Source: Synchiropus splendidus (taxonomy: Eukaryota > Chordata > Actinopteri > Syngnathiformes > Callionymidae). From it: DNA of 64,000 nt. Shown here piece by piece: positions 36,397-49,240 of this stretch (positions are counted from its first letter, which is position 1; every line of letters begins with the position of its first letter). The DNA lies in the NCBI RefSeq assembly GCF_027744825.2, contig NC_071335.1, positions 14,326,501 through 14,390,500 of the forward strand, read 5' to 3'. The position numbers and the translations under genes were made by a program. The notes below the pieces were generated by a model. That model was not told the DNA's origin. It was given only the letters and a program-made list of their open reading frames with translations, and did no database searches.

Positions 36397-38689
36397 TATA
36401 TATATATATATATATCCTTTCCTGTCAGACCCTTCTTCCTCTTACAAGCGCGAGTCATTGTTTGCAGAAGGCTGAGGTTTTAGTAAACAGGGCTGCAGTC
36501 CTTCGCTCCGCTCAAATCTTTGCTCAACCATACTTGTTTACAAAGTTGCTAACAATGTTTGCGTCGGCAGGCGCCAGAATTTGACACAGTCACGGCAACC
36601 GACAACAACTTTCTCTTGGTTGAGTTGTCTTGGTTGAATTTGTGTACTTTTAATTTGTTGGGAATTTTGCACGTTCCAAACACACTGCAGCTCTAGTCAC
36701 GACTCTCCGAGACTGAGTCAGAACGCTGTGGATTCTGAGACCAAAACCAAGGAAATGTGCACTTGAGACCAAGATGTGCATTAAGTACTAGAGGCTGAAT
36801 GTGATCAGTAGTTTATGTAAGAGATTGTCACTTGCTTCTGTGTCAGCTGGAGTCAGAACATCCTCCAATAAATGCATTAGTCGGAAAATTTGGCATTTTT
36901 TTCCCAGTGGTCTAAGAGAACACAACAAACATTGTGTCCCGATATCATCTGCATTTCTATTTTACATTCATGATTTTTCCGTTCTGTATTCATGGGCTGC
37001 ACTTGTTACACATTTGAAGCATCACTTGTGTAAAACAAAAATAGCCTCTAACATAGACAAAATATTTTTTCCTACCAATTTCCCTCCACTGTCAAAAGCC
37101 TCATGATGTTGTGAAGGTCAATTATCATTATTCATTATTTCATGAGTCACACAATAGGCGGACACATTCCGCCCTGGGATGTATGAGACACTCCCCAGGA
37201 AGGACACCACGGTCGCAAATCTCTTCTGTTCCACCATGTCCACCGCTCCTTAGCTCTGGTCTGACTGGTTCTCTCTCATCCTCACCTCAGTTAAGGCTCA
37301 GTATTCAACATCGATTTCGACCTGTTTGTCACTCTTCTCTCCGTTTCTGCATCACGCCTCGGATGATCAATGAGCAGAAGTTTTCCGTGTGCTGCGCGCG
37401 GATCAGTGTGTGGGCAGGCAGCAGCTGTGGAAGGCAGGGTGATAATAATGAAGGCGGTAGGAGAAGTGAAGAGGTGGAGTTGAGGTCAAGTAGACCATAG
37501 TGAAACACACAAGCACACACCCGTACACACTCACTCCACAGCTACACAAGCATTGTTTTTTCTCTTCCCTGCAGGATAATTTTGGCCGAGAATGAGTAAT
37601 AACACTGCATCAACAGATTTCTTCCTACACGTTTATGGGTTTGTTCAGGCCATTCTCATGCACACGTTTGCCTACTCCTGACAAGCCAGCGCCAGCTGGG
37701 ACCGGAGACTCATCGCAAGCAGTGTCCAAGTAACAGATGTTTTTAAGGCTGGAGGCATTCAGCATCAATGATGAGGACATGGTGTTCCGACCCCTTACCT
37801 GAAAACACCTCTGCAAATCTGTTTGTTGACCATCTATATACCAGCTTACTGTGTGCTGCTACACCTAACAACCTAAGACAGACTGTGTGTGACTGGTATT
37901 TGTGGAGTCATTTGACACTTTGCTTTTGACACTGTATGTCCTCAGACTGAGACTCGAAAATATTTGATCACTTACCTTTTATTTTCTCTCAAACAGAAGT
38001 GAAACCATCGATACGTAATGTGAAGCGACCTGGAAGGCTTGGCTTCAGAGTTCCATGAGCAAAGAAAGCTGTTACCATGACAACAGAATCGGTCCGTCCA
38101 GTTGTGTACATGATGTAAATAGAAATGTCTGGACTTTTCTGTGGTGGAATTTACCCGCATTGGTGAAAGCTACAGGGATGAGGATGCAGTGCTACTTCCA
38201 GGTGTCACCACCAGCATCATATTCATTGTCATGATCACGAATGAATCTATGTTTGTTTTCTCTCAACACATTTTAAATGTGTTACATGACAAGTTATTGT
38301 GATTATATCAAATGGCTTCTTTAATGTTACACTGCATAGAGTTCATTTATTTTGTCTTATATTATTGGCTTATGCGTAACTTGGAAATGCAGATACGCCC
38401 TCAAACTGTGGGGGGCAGTATTGCACAAAAGCACCGTTCAGTCTGTTGATTTAGAAAGAGGAAGAAGCCTGAAAAAGATTGTAAAATAAAAATAAATGTC
38501 ATGCAACAATGAGGTAAACAATTTATAAAATGGCTATGCAATAACCAAACAATAATACAACGTTTTTTTTATGTAATATCTACATCTCTATTCATAAAGA
38601 AAATACTTTTGTGGCTTGCTTTCTTTGCTGTTTATTGACACCATTTTCTATTGGCTGAGAATATGCAAAGCACTCTGGGTAGTCTGGGT
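36397..38689. other. Gene-free stretch
   Basis: A short (TA)n run at 36397-36415, and a segment near 36690-36780 (CTCCGAGACTGAGTCAGAAC) related to the GAGAC-rich repeat at 63130-63290. No gene supported; short frames near 37.1-37.5 kb have no domain. Confidence 0.5.
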
Positions 38690-38812
38690 ACTCAGGTGCC
38701 GGGGAATCTGAAAATTGAGGAAGATACTTTCCTTGTTCTTCACAGCACTGTGCATTTTTGAGATTGAGGACTCAGGATGAGGATTAGGGGAGGGATTGGA
38801 ATTCACCCCAAA
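38690..38812. repeat. Right-end fragment of the GTGCGTTCCAATTCC MITE
   Basis: GAGATTGAGGACTCAGGATG then AGGGATTGGAATTCACCCC parallels 25665-25761. The left half of the element is missing. Confidence 0.55.
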
Positions 38813-39912
38813 TTTCTGTTCCTTATTCCCACTTCTGCCAATATTCCCAAACAGTGGTTGTAACTGTGTGTAAACGTGTGTCTGTGTTAGGTTCTTTTGT
38901 AGTGTTGTTTCAGCTTTGTGGGCTTTTTGTTATCATCATCATCATCATCACCTTCATCTCTCTCATATCTGGTCTCTCGTATATTGTGCTAGTTTTGTGC
39001 TATATCTCCATTCTCTCTTTCTGTTCTCTCTCTCTCTCCACATCCTGAATGGTTTCTTTGGGCTGCACTGTCCAGTGGGAAGCCGGTGTTTTGATGGACT
39101 TGTCTTTCGACTCCCCCTTCAGACTTTTCCTTTCCATCCGTGTGTCAGACCTTCTCTCCTACTGCAGTTCTTTAAAGCGGTTTTTAGAGGCTGGAATATG
39201 AAGAGGTCTATTTCGATGAATTAATCGCAGACAAAAAATAAGTGATAAACATAAAAACATAATGATCACGTCTGAACTTTCTTTTACAGGGAGCATTTTT
39301 CAACTCCCAATTGCAGGTTCGCCACATTATGCAATGTGATGTCATCACCAAAACATCCATGATGAAAGAGAAAAGAAATTGCGCTGATGGACAGAGAATT
39401 TAAGTTTCCAGAAAGAGAAACGATGCAGCAAAGAGCTGACTCTTCACTGGAGCGCTTCCACCTTGGTGTTTACACTTGTGTGCACTGATTCAACATGAAT
39501 TTGATCATTCTGGAGTCAAATATTAAAATGTGATAAATGATCAAATAAGTCCCGTCCCTGTTTGCCTTATATCGATATAGTGGGTCTCATTCAGAAGCTT
39601 TTAGTGACGGAGAATCTACTTGAGCACAAAATCTTCAAACATATTCCGTTTTTATTATTTAAATATCTCTCTTCATGAATGAGAACGAAGACAAACTTTT
39701 TTTCTCGCAGGGTCGACCAGGCTGGCCGGAAGACCAGCTGGTGGGTTGACACCCTGCTGGCAGGCCTGTACTTGGGTACTGCAGTGCTCAGTGAGTCAGA
39801 GTTGAGGGAGTGCGAGGACACGGTACGCTCCTTACACGCAACTCACAGTGTTGGCAACATGGATTCGCAAATTTGAGCACAACTTCAAACAGCTTGTGCT
39901 GTTCATTTTTGA
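38813..39912. other. Gene-free stretch
   Basis: An (ATC)n run at about 38933-38951 and a TC-rich stretch at 39015-39040. Nothing else seen. Confidence 0.5.
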
Positions 39913-39920
39913 TGACTCAA

Positions 39921-40995
39921 TAGGGATGGGCGATATGGACAAAAAAGTTATCGCGATAAATGTAATTTTGGCGAAGACGATAGTTATCATGATAAATCCA
40001 TTTTCTTTCTATTCCAGGTGTTGGACACTACAGTCTGTCTTGAAGTTGTTTTATGGTGAAACTTATATTATTTTTTTTTATGTTCAAATATAATAGTTAA
40101 CCAAGTGTGGAGATGAGAAATTCAATGTTTCACGTCTCTGGTAGAAGCCGCTGGTGTCTGACAGACTGCTCTGCTAGCTTTATTTAGGTGTGAAATTGAG
40201 CCGTCTGTCTGCTGTATCTCATGTCTCTTAACAGTTGACTTTAACTATGAACCAGACTGGACACATTTCCTAGATGCTACTGTAGAAACATGAGAAATAA
40301 TGTGAATAAATGATCATTTAGTCATATTCACTTCTCCAAATGATTACATCATACAAACTGTCAGTCCTTTGTCTTGTGTGATGAAAAATCCTTTCACAAT
40401 TTGCTCTCCTGAAATGGTTGTTTTTCATTGTCTTATTGAAGATGTCACTTATACTTTGACCGTTTTAGAATTTGTTGATGGTCCCTAACTGATGCTGGGG
40501 GGTAGCATTAGCGCTGCCTGTGAGAGTGTGTCAGCGATCAGTGAACCCGAATGGGGACGCAGAAGAGGACGCCAGAGCGGAGCACTGTCTAATATTCAAC
40601 TATTTTCACCACAGTGTTTCACCAAGGCGGCAGTGCAGCAGGAAACCTGCATGTGTTGATATGAACCAAGGCAGACGACCGCATCAGAGAACCTATGAGG
40701 ACCACTCCATCTAATAAAATAAACAGGGATGCAGAGACTCAGAGTTGACCAGTGTCATTATCAAAGGTTCCCTGCAGTGAAAATAAGTTTAAAACTAGGA
40801 TAGTGAACCAAAGTCCACCACACACTCCACAACTGTCACACGCCGGTGTCGGCTGGAGAGCGTGTTCACGTGTTCACGTGTGCAATGCAGCGAGTCTGTC
40901 ATGTGTTTATCAAATTTATCGTGAGATGCAGAACTGTCATTGTGGAGATTGTGTTTGGCAGTATATCGTGTACGATAAGTTATCGCCCATCCCTA
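39921..40995. mobile_element. hAT-like MITE, 1,075 bp
   Basis: Ends TAGGGATGGGCGATA and its inverse TATCGCCCATCCCTA are perfect over 15 bp. They are flanked by an 8-bp target duplication, TGACTCAA (39913-39920) and TTACTCAA (40996-41003), with one difference; 8 bp is the hAT size. The interior repeats ATCGCGATAAA-type motifs near the left end. No transposase frame, so it depends on another element. Confidence 0.85.
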
Positions 40996-41003
40996 TTACT
41001 CAA

Positions 41004-42889
41004 CATAATACATTCCACAGTTGAGGACACTTGTGCTGACACTATGAAAGAAATGTATTTCATTTTTCATCCATATCCAGAATAAACGTGGCGACTTCTC
41101 ACTTCTTCACTTTATACTGCATGACCTCAATCAGACTCGCTACACCCTTGTCACTCTCCAAGGAGTGTTACAAACCCAATGACACTTTTCAACCCCAGAC
41201 CTTCTTGTTTAACGAGAAACACGCCATTCTCTGGAGACCAAATAAATGGGGCAAAATTGAAGGCCGTCTTAGAGATTAGCATGTCATCTGGGGTCTTTTC
41301 CCTGTGTCTTTGACTGCTTCAAGTTCTCCATCAGCTGGTGCCACAGGTCACCACTCGCACAGTAGAGTAGAGGGAGACTAGACTGAGCTCCAAGTTTTGG
41401 AATATATGAATGAATTGACTCAAAAAATAATATGTGAACTCATGAAATGGAGATTTTATTTGACTTTTGACAAGTGGGCTGTTACAAAACAGTAGCAGTC
41501 AGGCAAAAGCTTCTCACATCAGAACTTCTCACTGCATTAAAAACCTGCCATTGAGAATTATTTCTGGCGTTTTGAGCAAAAACTTTGGGAAAGTAAACTT
41601 TAACGTGCAGCCTTCAGCCTGCATAATCTGCCTGGAGAATTGGAGATGAAGTTTAATGTTCAACGCGGGACATTTATCACTCCGTGGAGTCTTTCAGGCT
41701 CACGACATTATAAAAACATTATCATTGGCTGCTGTTTTTGTGTGGGAGAGCACAGCTGGAGGGGAATTAACTTAAACAAAGAGTCAAATGTCGAGGCAGG
41801 ATTCATGTGTTTGCAATGATCCAATCCCATGGGAAAGGAAAGAAACGGTAGCCATGAAGAGGTGAAAGCTGGGGACATCGTACAAAGCTCTGTCAAGTAC
41901 TCACAACCTTGAAAACCACAATACAAACACGCGCGAACGATGCTTGAGCCTTGGGTTCGACTGTGCCTTGTTACTAGTGAGATAAAAATAACGGCCCACA
42001 CAGTCTTCGCTGTCCTTATTTGTCATCCACTTCTTTTTATCTACACTCAGTAAAGTGAGTTTCAGCATCAGTTTACTGCTCAGTACTGGCATTAACCTTT
42101 TAAGTCATGTCGACGTGTTCTTTGAAATTGTTTAAGGAAAATAACATTCCTGACGTGGACATTGACCAACAGATGTGACTCATTAAGCATTGGTTGGAAA
42201 TAATATTGAAAAGGAAGAAAAAGACCTGGTACAGTATATAGACTTATTCAGGATGGATCCATTCCTACTTTTTCAAATTGACTTTCGATGGTGACAGACG
42301 CATTATGATGTGTTGAAAAGTCATATTGAAATAGCTTCAGCACAACATGGGAAAGACTTATGGTCAATACCAAAACACTGCGACCACCACAAAACACTGT
42401 TGTCGACCAGTGAACGGATGCAAAGTGATCGCCGTGTCGGGAGACAGAAGGGAATCTGACACCAAGACCTGAGACTGCCGAGACCTAGAAAAGACTGACC
42501 AACACATAGTCGTTCTTAACATATTGGAGTGGACTTTTGCCTCCCCGGGTGAGGTGAAAAGAAGATGTGTGCACTCCATGTTGTTGAAAGAACGGGGGTC
42601 AGAGGGTCGGGTGTAGATCGTGGTGGAGGGTTTTGTACCTATCACATCCTGACTTTTAAAACCTGTTGATTCTCTGCCTGGTGTTGCTTGTTTCAGCCGA
42701 CACCGCCTTGGTGAAACTGTGTCATTTGCTGAAGCAACAACCTGCACCGACTCGGCTCTGTGAGCACCAGTGTCACTTCGGAACAGAATGAAATGTTTCC
42801 CTCCCAAGTCATATCCTTACGCCACAGTCAATGCTTCTCCTGACTTTTTCTAATCACAAGAGTATAAGAAAGAATTAGGGGTGGATTAA
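41004..42889. other. Gene-free stretch
   Basis: No supportable exon. The 147-codon minus-strand frame at 42364-42807 has no domain or splice context. A segment near 42520 weakly recalls the 34-kb inverted-repeat family. Confidence 0.5.
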
Positions 42890-43405
42890 ATTAAAAAATA
42901 ATCTAGTTAATTATAGAATTTCTAATGAATTAATCTCAATTGCTTTAATGGTATAAGAATATTTGAGCCACATTCTTCAATTTGAATGAATTTGGTATAT
43001 GACTGAATCAAATGATGGACCCAAACATACATTTAAACAACAGAATATTGTTTATTTTGCATCAGTTTGACAGTAGCACAATAAATCACGATGGTGTCTA
43101 TATTCAAGTTTTTATATCACCTTATTTAAACTAAAGCTCTTTTCATGTCTTGAAAATATTTGTATAAGAATTTCAGTTTTATAAGAATTTCAAGTCCATT
43201 GAGAGTAGTGGAAACCCTGGCCATTGTGTAGAGAAAACCCTCCCTGAACAAAAGCAAACAGATGCTTTTGTCTGCTTTTGTTCAGGGATTCCTCCATGTT
43301 TGTTGTTGTTGTTATCATCCCAGCTGCCACGTGTCTTGTGCATCAGTGGGATCAGTGGACCAGGAACTCCTGCACTTACAAAGGTTCCCTGTGGTCTGGA
43401 GAGCA
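42890..43405 (-). mobile_element. Hairpin-bearing repeat, copy 2
   Basis: Inverted copy of 35896-36396, with the AT-rich tail at left, the GGAAACCCTGGCCATTGTGT phrase and a 46-bp hairpin at 43242-43287 (CCCTGAACAAAAGCA paired with TGCTTTTGTTCAGGG). The arms are kept while the loop side has changed. Confidence 0.75.
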
Positions 43406-44102
43406 GACTGTTCGAATTAAATTCACTGTGGCACCATAAGTCACCTAAGCTACTGTCTGATGACTATGGAGATATACCAATGTTCGCCACCACCGTGCCT
43501 CCTCATCCTCACAACAAATATTATTTACAAACATCAAACAATTGATTCAGTTGAAACAGCTATGACTCAACGTCCATCCACGTCACACTGGGACGCTAAA
43601 GTGCACTTGATGATCATCAGTGTGTTCCACCTTGAGAGGGAGGTTGCTCTGTCAAGACCTGTCTTGAGAACTACAAGTCCAGTCCAAGCCATTCTACATT
43701 CAACAGCATATGTCCTTGTGTGTCTGTGAATAGCTTTGTAATGTGACAAAAGGACAGCAAATACATCCCCGCTGAGCCCATGCCCTTGTCAGTGAGTCTT
43801 TGCATGCTGAGTATGTTGTGTGTGTTGTTTGGATGCGGATTGACAGCAAGTGCACCTCAGCACAATGTCAAAGTAGCAGACACAGAGAGAGGCAACTTCC
43901 AAAGAGATTAGAGCATTTTGTTTAGAGGTCTGAACACTGCAGGTCTGACCCCAGAAGTACTCAGGTCTGGATGGATGGATATTCATATTGCTTGAGTAGA
44001 TTTTTATTTGAATGAAGGAGATTCTCACTGTTTGTTGATCACATGACAACTGTGAAAGCTAACAGTATTTTAACCACCTTACAAGTTTGGGTCAATACAC
44101 AG
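43406..44102. other. Gene-free stretch, nothing recognised
   Basis: Short GTGTTGTGTGTG-like stretches only; no exon supported. Confidence 0.5.
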
Positions 44103-44321
44103 TAGTGATGGGTAGATGAGGCGTCATGAAACAGTATCGCAGGGTTGATGAGACAGTGTCCTAGTTTTTCAGAGGCCACAAGATGGCGCTCTTGTTTTAG
44201 AAGTGATGTGAGGTTCATTGAATTAGTTGTTCAAAGCCAAACATTATACAGCTGACAGTGCCACCTGGTGGCCTCTGAAAATCACGACACTGTTTCATAA
44301 AGCCTCATCTACCCATCACTA
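44103..44321. mobile_element. Fold-back repeat D, best-preserved copy
   Basis: 219 bp. The outer 13 bp (TAGTGATGGGTAG and its inverse) are perfect, and pairing continues through ATGAGGCGTCATGAAACAGT against CTGTTTCATAAAGCCTCAT, then AGAGGCCACAAGATGGCGCT against its inverse. The whole element could fold into one long hairpin. Confidence 0.85.
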
Positions 44322-46068
44322 AAACCCAGTATTTCTTTCTCATATTGAGTTCATTGAGTCATCGTTCAGTCCCTGCTAGCATGCGGCCGATAATTTAAAA
44401 GTACTTTATCATGTGGTCCAATGAGATTCGGCATGAGTTCTTCACACCTGGTGGTGCAGTATATGCATTGCAATCCCATCTCTGCCTGATCCAGTCACTC
44501 TTCCCCCATGACTTATTGAAATTCATCTCGCTGAAGAGCCACGTCAGTCACAGTATATACAGACGGCGATTGCTACGCCTCGTCCTCAGCTACGTTCGTA
44601 TACACCTGTAGCCGACTGCCACCTGCACACATCTTCTAAACTGTGTGAACTGCACAGTTGCGTTTCATCTGAGGGGGATTTCATGCTACAGATTCAGGTC
44701 CGAGTCAAAGTCCCTTTTTTTCTCAAAAAGATGTGAATATGGGGAGAAGCGTCCCGGACTTGCCTGGCAGTAGGTGCCAGAAGCACAGCTGCGGTGTGAT
44801 GTTTTCCCCCCGGCACCTCATCGAGAAACACCACAGCTACAGTAACTGTCAATGCTCACGTCTTTCGGAGTCACTGGATTTCTCTGGCCGTTGCTGGGCA
44901 AATGCATGCAGCTCTGTGTGCGCTCATTTTGCTCCATGCGTGTGGCGTGCCTGATAAATGAAGAGATCCTTGACGCCTTGTCTTCTCAATGCTCTTGAGG
45001 CCCATAATCATCCTTCATCCATCAGCAGCAGATCGGAACTGAGTGGCAGAGTCACCTCAAAGGCAGTTAGAGCGAGATCAAGCCTTTGTTCAATAATATT
45101 TGTTCCTGTGTTATTGTGGCTTAGCGTGTCTGTTCCAATTGACTCAGAGTCCTCGCCGCCGAATGGGCCGAGAGGCTTTGTGGTCTTCAGATTTCAGGGA
45201 AGCGATGGCTTCTGACCGGGCTGCGCTGTAATCTCTTGCTCCAAAGTCCTGCGACATGCCACTTCTGCTCTTTGAAAATCAATGCGGCTCCATTTTCATG
45301 ACTCTGTAATTCCATGTTCTATTTCACACAAGCTTTATTTTGTAATAGGCTCTTCTCCGAGGATCGCCACGCTGAATAATGCATGCGCCGCTCACGCATT
45401 TGGCCAATCAGCACTCAGCCTTCAGTGAGTCCGGGAACACTGGTAAACAATAATACAAGCTCTGCAATGACAATGTGTTGTGCCCTTCACGTGAAGTGAC
45501 CTCACAGCAGTGGACTCAGCGGCTGACAATGAAGGGAAGTCTTCAACAATGTCTAATCATCAGAGCTATGATTTCCATATTCTCTCATTGTACTGGAGTC
45601 TCCACTGGAAGTGTCCTGCATACGAAACCACTGCTTGGTGGGAGGTAGCGACTCTATTTGCTGGCTGTGTCTTTGCAGGCTGCTTTTTCCCTCCTACGTA
45701 CAACACGCCGTTCAACTTGAATGAGCCATTGTTGAAAAGCTGATTTGTAAAACACATATTTTCTCTGATTCTCAGGTCGCTGAAAAAGTGTTTCAAAATG
45801 TGTTCTAATATTTCATGTGGATCAGAAATCATGGAAAAGGGAGGAGAAGTCTTTTGCAAGGCTTCACACCTCTGTCCTCGCCATTCTCTTGGCTGTTCAG
45901 TCCTCACTCAGCTGGTAGTCGGTGTTATTATTATTATTATTATGGAAAGTGTCTGAGGCTTCCAGTGTGGACGTCACTTGCTGCCACTGGGATCTGATTT
46001 ATGGTTATGGCTTTTTAAATGATGAAATGAAGCTTCAAAATGAAGGAGTGAGGAGCATTTTCTGCTAT
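44322..46068. other. Gene-free stretch
   Basis: An (ATT)n run at about 45926-45942. Short frames at 44.7-45.2 kb show no domain. Nothing else recognised. Confidence 0.5.
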
Positions 46069-46275
46069 TGATGGGTAGATGAGGTATCATGAAACAGTAC
46101 AGAAAGGTTGATGTAACAGTGTCCTGATCTTCAGAGGCCACTAGATGGCGCTCTTGGTTTAGAGAATATGTGAGGTTTCGTTGAATTCGTTGTGCATACA
46201 TTTTACAGCAGACAGTGCCATCTGGTGGCCACTGAAAAACAGGACACGGTGTCATGAAACCTCATCAATGCACTC
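46069..46275. mobile_element. Fold-back repeat E
   Basis: TGATGGGTAGATGAGGTATC at left and GTGTCATGAAACCTCATCAA at right, with the AGAGGCCACTAGATGGCGCT core and its inverse between them. The right tip has diverged. Confidence 0.8.
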
Positions 46276-46613
46276 ATTTCTACCGTACATTAAATTTATG
46301 ATGAATGTGTTGTGGTTTATTTTCATTTACTGAGAAAAAATAAATGTTAAAAATCTAATTTTAACTGCAGGATGTGACATCATCACTAGTTCAGTCACTA
46401 TCCACAGACACTTTTGGTACATACAGTACAGATGTGGAATGAATACTGCAAAAAAGGACATTCATTCTGAATAAATACACAGTTGAAACAAGTAAAAGTG
46501 TCTGTCCATGCAGCAAGATAATTTCTTGAATTACGATTGGCATACCTGGAAATGAGATGCATCCTGGGGGCCATAACACGAGAAAAAAAAAGCCCAAAAA
46601 TAAGTATAATATA

Positions 46614-47268
46614 CAGTGGTACCTCGGTTCTCGACCATAATCTGTTCCAGACGGCCGTTCGAGAAGCCAATTGTTCTAAATCTGAATGGATTTTTCCCAT
46701 TACACTGAATGGAAAAAGAAACCGCGTTCCAAGCCTTAAAATAGTCTTTTGTAGGAGTGAATGTAGAGTGTCTGCTGCAGGTGCGCTGTTCCTCTATGTG
46801 TGTGGCCGCTGCATGTGGGAGGGGTTGCCGAGTGAGTGACGTCTCTCCAGAAGTGAAGAGGTGCCCGGTGCGTGTCCAGCTCTGAATGTGCGCTTCTGTG
46901 CAGTTTGGCTGTGACAAAGTCATAAACCAAGTCACGCTCTGTCCCAGACTCGCCTCATCCCTGTCCCAGCTCCAGTAGACAACAGGACATCAAAGACAGG
47001 AAAGGTTTTACACCTCAATATGAAGAAAAAACAGTCAGTAAATGTAGCTAACGGGACACGTCGGCATACAGAGGCTGCATTATACACAATAATAGAGCTC
47101 GTCGTGGGTCAGCTGATTGGTCCCCACGTTATGTTTTTTCCGGCTTTTTTCGGGGGCGTTCGAGTTCTGGATTTTTGTTCAAAATCCGAAGCAAAAAAAA
47201 TCTAGAAATTTTTGTTCAAACTCCGATTTGTTCGAAGTCTGTGACGTTCGAAAACCGAGGCACCACTG
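46614..47268. mobile_element. TA-flanked MITE, copy 2 (Tc1/mariner-like)
   Basis: Same element as 8282-9004, same orientation, with intact TA on both sides (46612-46613 and 47269-47270). Ends CAGTGGTACCTCGGTT and AACCGAGGCACCACTG. It lacks roughly 70 bp present in copy 1 (about 8655-8740) but has a fuller right end (TTCGAAGTCTGTGACGTTCG). Confidence 0.85.
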
Positions 47269-48516
47269 TACTCCATTTTGCATGAAATATCTGCTTTGAA
47301 GATTGTGGGTTGTTACTTTTAATAGCTCAAAAAAACAGTAATTGAAACAATTACTGTTTGTCGAGTTGTGATATGGCTGTATGTCAACATGCTTGAAATA
47401 AAAGCAATGACAAACAAAAAAAAAACAGGATTTATTATAGAATATCATATAAAAGCTCAGGGGGTTGTTTTTTTGAGTGGTTGTTGTACTTCAGCGCCCC
47501 CTAAAAACAAATTCTTCTGCCGTATAACATTTGAATTTATTACTGCTATTAAAGGTTGCAGACGTCCATCCACAGCCGTAGACCAGACATATTCATATTG
47601 TAATGAGATTCAAAGGGCAGTTGCGATTTTCCTGTAATGGGCTGGAATTTTGAGACTTCGATACATTTCAACACATGAGTTCCAATATTCACATCGACAT
47701 TACAATCGGGCCTGAGGTATTTAAGTGTCATTACTTTGCTATCATCTCTGAGGGATTCTCATATGAATCCCGAAGCTTTTATCATTACGTGTGATTTATA
47801 TAAATGGCTTTCATCATTCATAACAAATGATTTATTTCGGTCCACGATCAATTAATTTTTAATGCATCAAATTTCCCTGTTAAGTATCCATCTAAAATAC
47901 GCCATTTCCTAAAATCCCTTAAGCAGATCAGACGCTAAAGAGCAGGCCTGAATCCATTTGCAGTTTTGCATCTGCAGAGCAGTGTTAGTTTAAGTGGCTG
48001 AAGCGTGGAGGAGAAAAATGCATGCGAGTTCTGGTTTGATGGAAAGCACCATGAGGTAGATTTCTGGGCTTCCTTTTAAAAACAGCTCGACTCATCGATT
48101 CACTCCTTAGAAGGCGCTTTCTATGTGAGTCAATGAGCAGTGACTAGAGTCCGTGGTACTGGAGGGAGGGGTCTGGGACGGCGATATGGGCCATGGATGG
48201 AAGGAAGTGAGGTACCAATGATTTCTTTTACATTGTATGAGCCAACCTTTGCATGGTTTGTCAGTGGGGGGGCATCGAAGCCGCTGAGCATACAGTCATG
48301 TATGCTTTCTATAGTGCCTGGGGAAAGAATGCGCAGGGACGGGGTGTGCAGAAATGGACCTGCCACTTCAGGGACATTTGCTATCCTTCCGTCCACTGAG
48401 TGTCCTGTTGAGTCTACAGACTATCGTTTTGAAAACAATGAACTGTGAGTCATTGCAAGTTGGGTCAGTAGGACAAAGGTTTCTGGAAGGCAAATGTTTC
48501 GTTGTTTGGAATAGAG
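47269..48516. other. Gene-free stretch, nothing recognised
   Basis: Includes a small inverted repeat around AACAGTAATTGAAACAATTA at 47333; no gene supported. Confidence 0.5.
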
Positions 48517-49240
48517 CAGGGGTTCTTAACCTTTTCGATCTCGGAGCCCATGTTTCCCAGATCAAGTAGGCCCGGGGCCCGTATGACTCGTTGAACTTCT
48601 GATTCATTCCTCTTGATTTCATTTGTGATCAATCACCATATTGGATCTACTGACACGTAAACAAACCAAAACCTTGTGAAAAGATATGAAACCTTGTGAT
48701 CATTGCAAAAATATGTATTTGTCATCGAAAAGTTCAACCAGGTGCAAATGATATTTATCAAATTTACTAAAGAAAAAAATACACTTGAATACACTTGATG
48801 CAAACTGTTGAGAAAATAGGAATAATTGAATAAAATTCGGAATAAAATAAATATAATAAAACCATGTCTAAATATCATAAAATAAAAAATTATATTTTAT
48901 TTAAACTCCAAAGACGATATAAGTAAATGAAAGTATCGCCATAAAATGTTGTTATTCATTTTCCAAACTGCTTCAACAGGTTTTTTTTTTATGAACAGTT
49001 TTTACTGTTGGGGAGCAGCAGCATCACTTTCTTTCTTTTCAAGAACTTCTTCATAGTTGTCAACATCACAAATTTCCAGCTGTCAGGTCAATTCAGTGAC
49101 ACACTACTGCCACTACACTGGCTCATGTTTTAAAACTGAGTGTCTCGCTGCCCACACGGCCCAAAGGTGGAAAACAAAGAAACTTTTAGCGGCCCTCTAG
49201 GGGGCACTCGCGGCCCAACCATGGCCCCGGCCCTATGGTG
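48517..49240. mobile_element. Degraded hAT-Charlie-like repeat
   Basis: Starts CAGGGGTTCTTAACCTTTTC, the usual start of this group, followed by CGGAGCCCATGTTTCCC. It ends with GCGGCCCTCTAGGGGGCACT and GGCCCCGGCCCTATGG. The interior is AT-rich. A clean right inverted repeat and target duplication were not found. Confidence 0.55.

Noticed and set aside
42364..42807. 147-codon minus-strand frame
   Set aside because: No domain, no signal peptide, no splice or polyadenylation context; composition matches the spacer.
46531..46935. 134-codon minus-strand frame, with a partner at 8168-8650
   Set aside because: Both lie inside the two copies of the TA-flanked MITE and show no transposase motif; they are frames by chance in a repeat.
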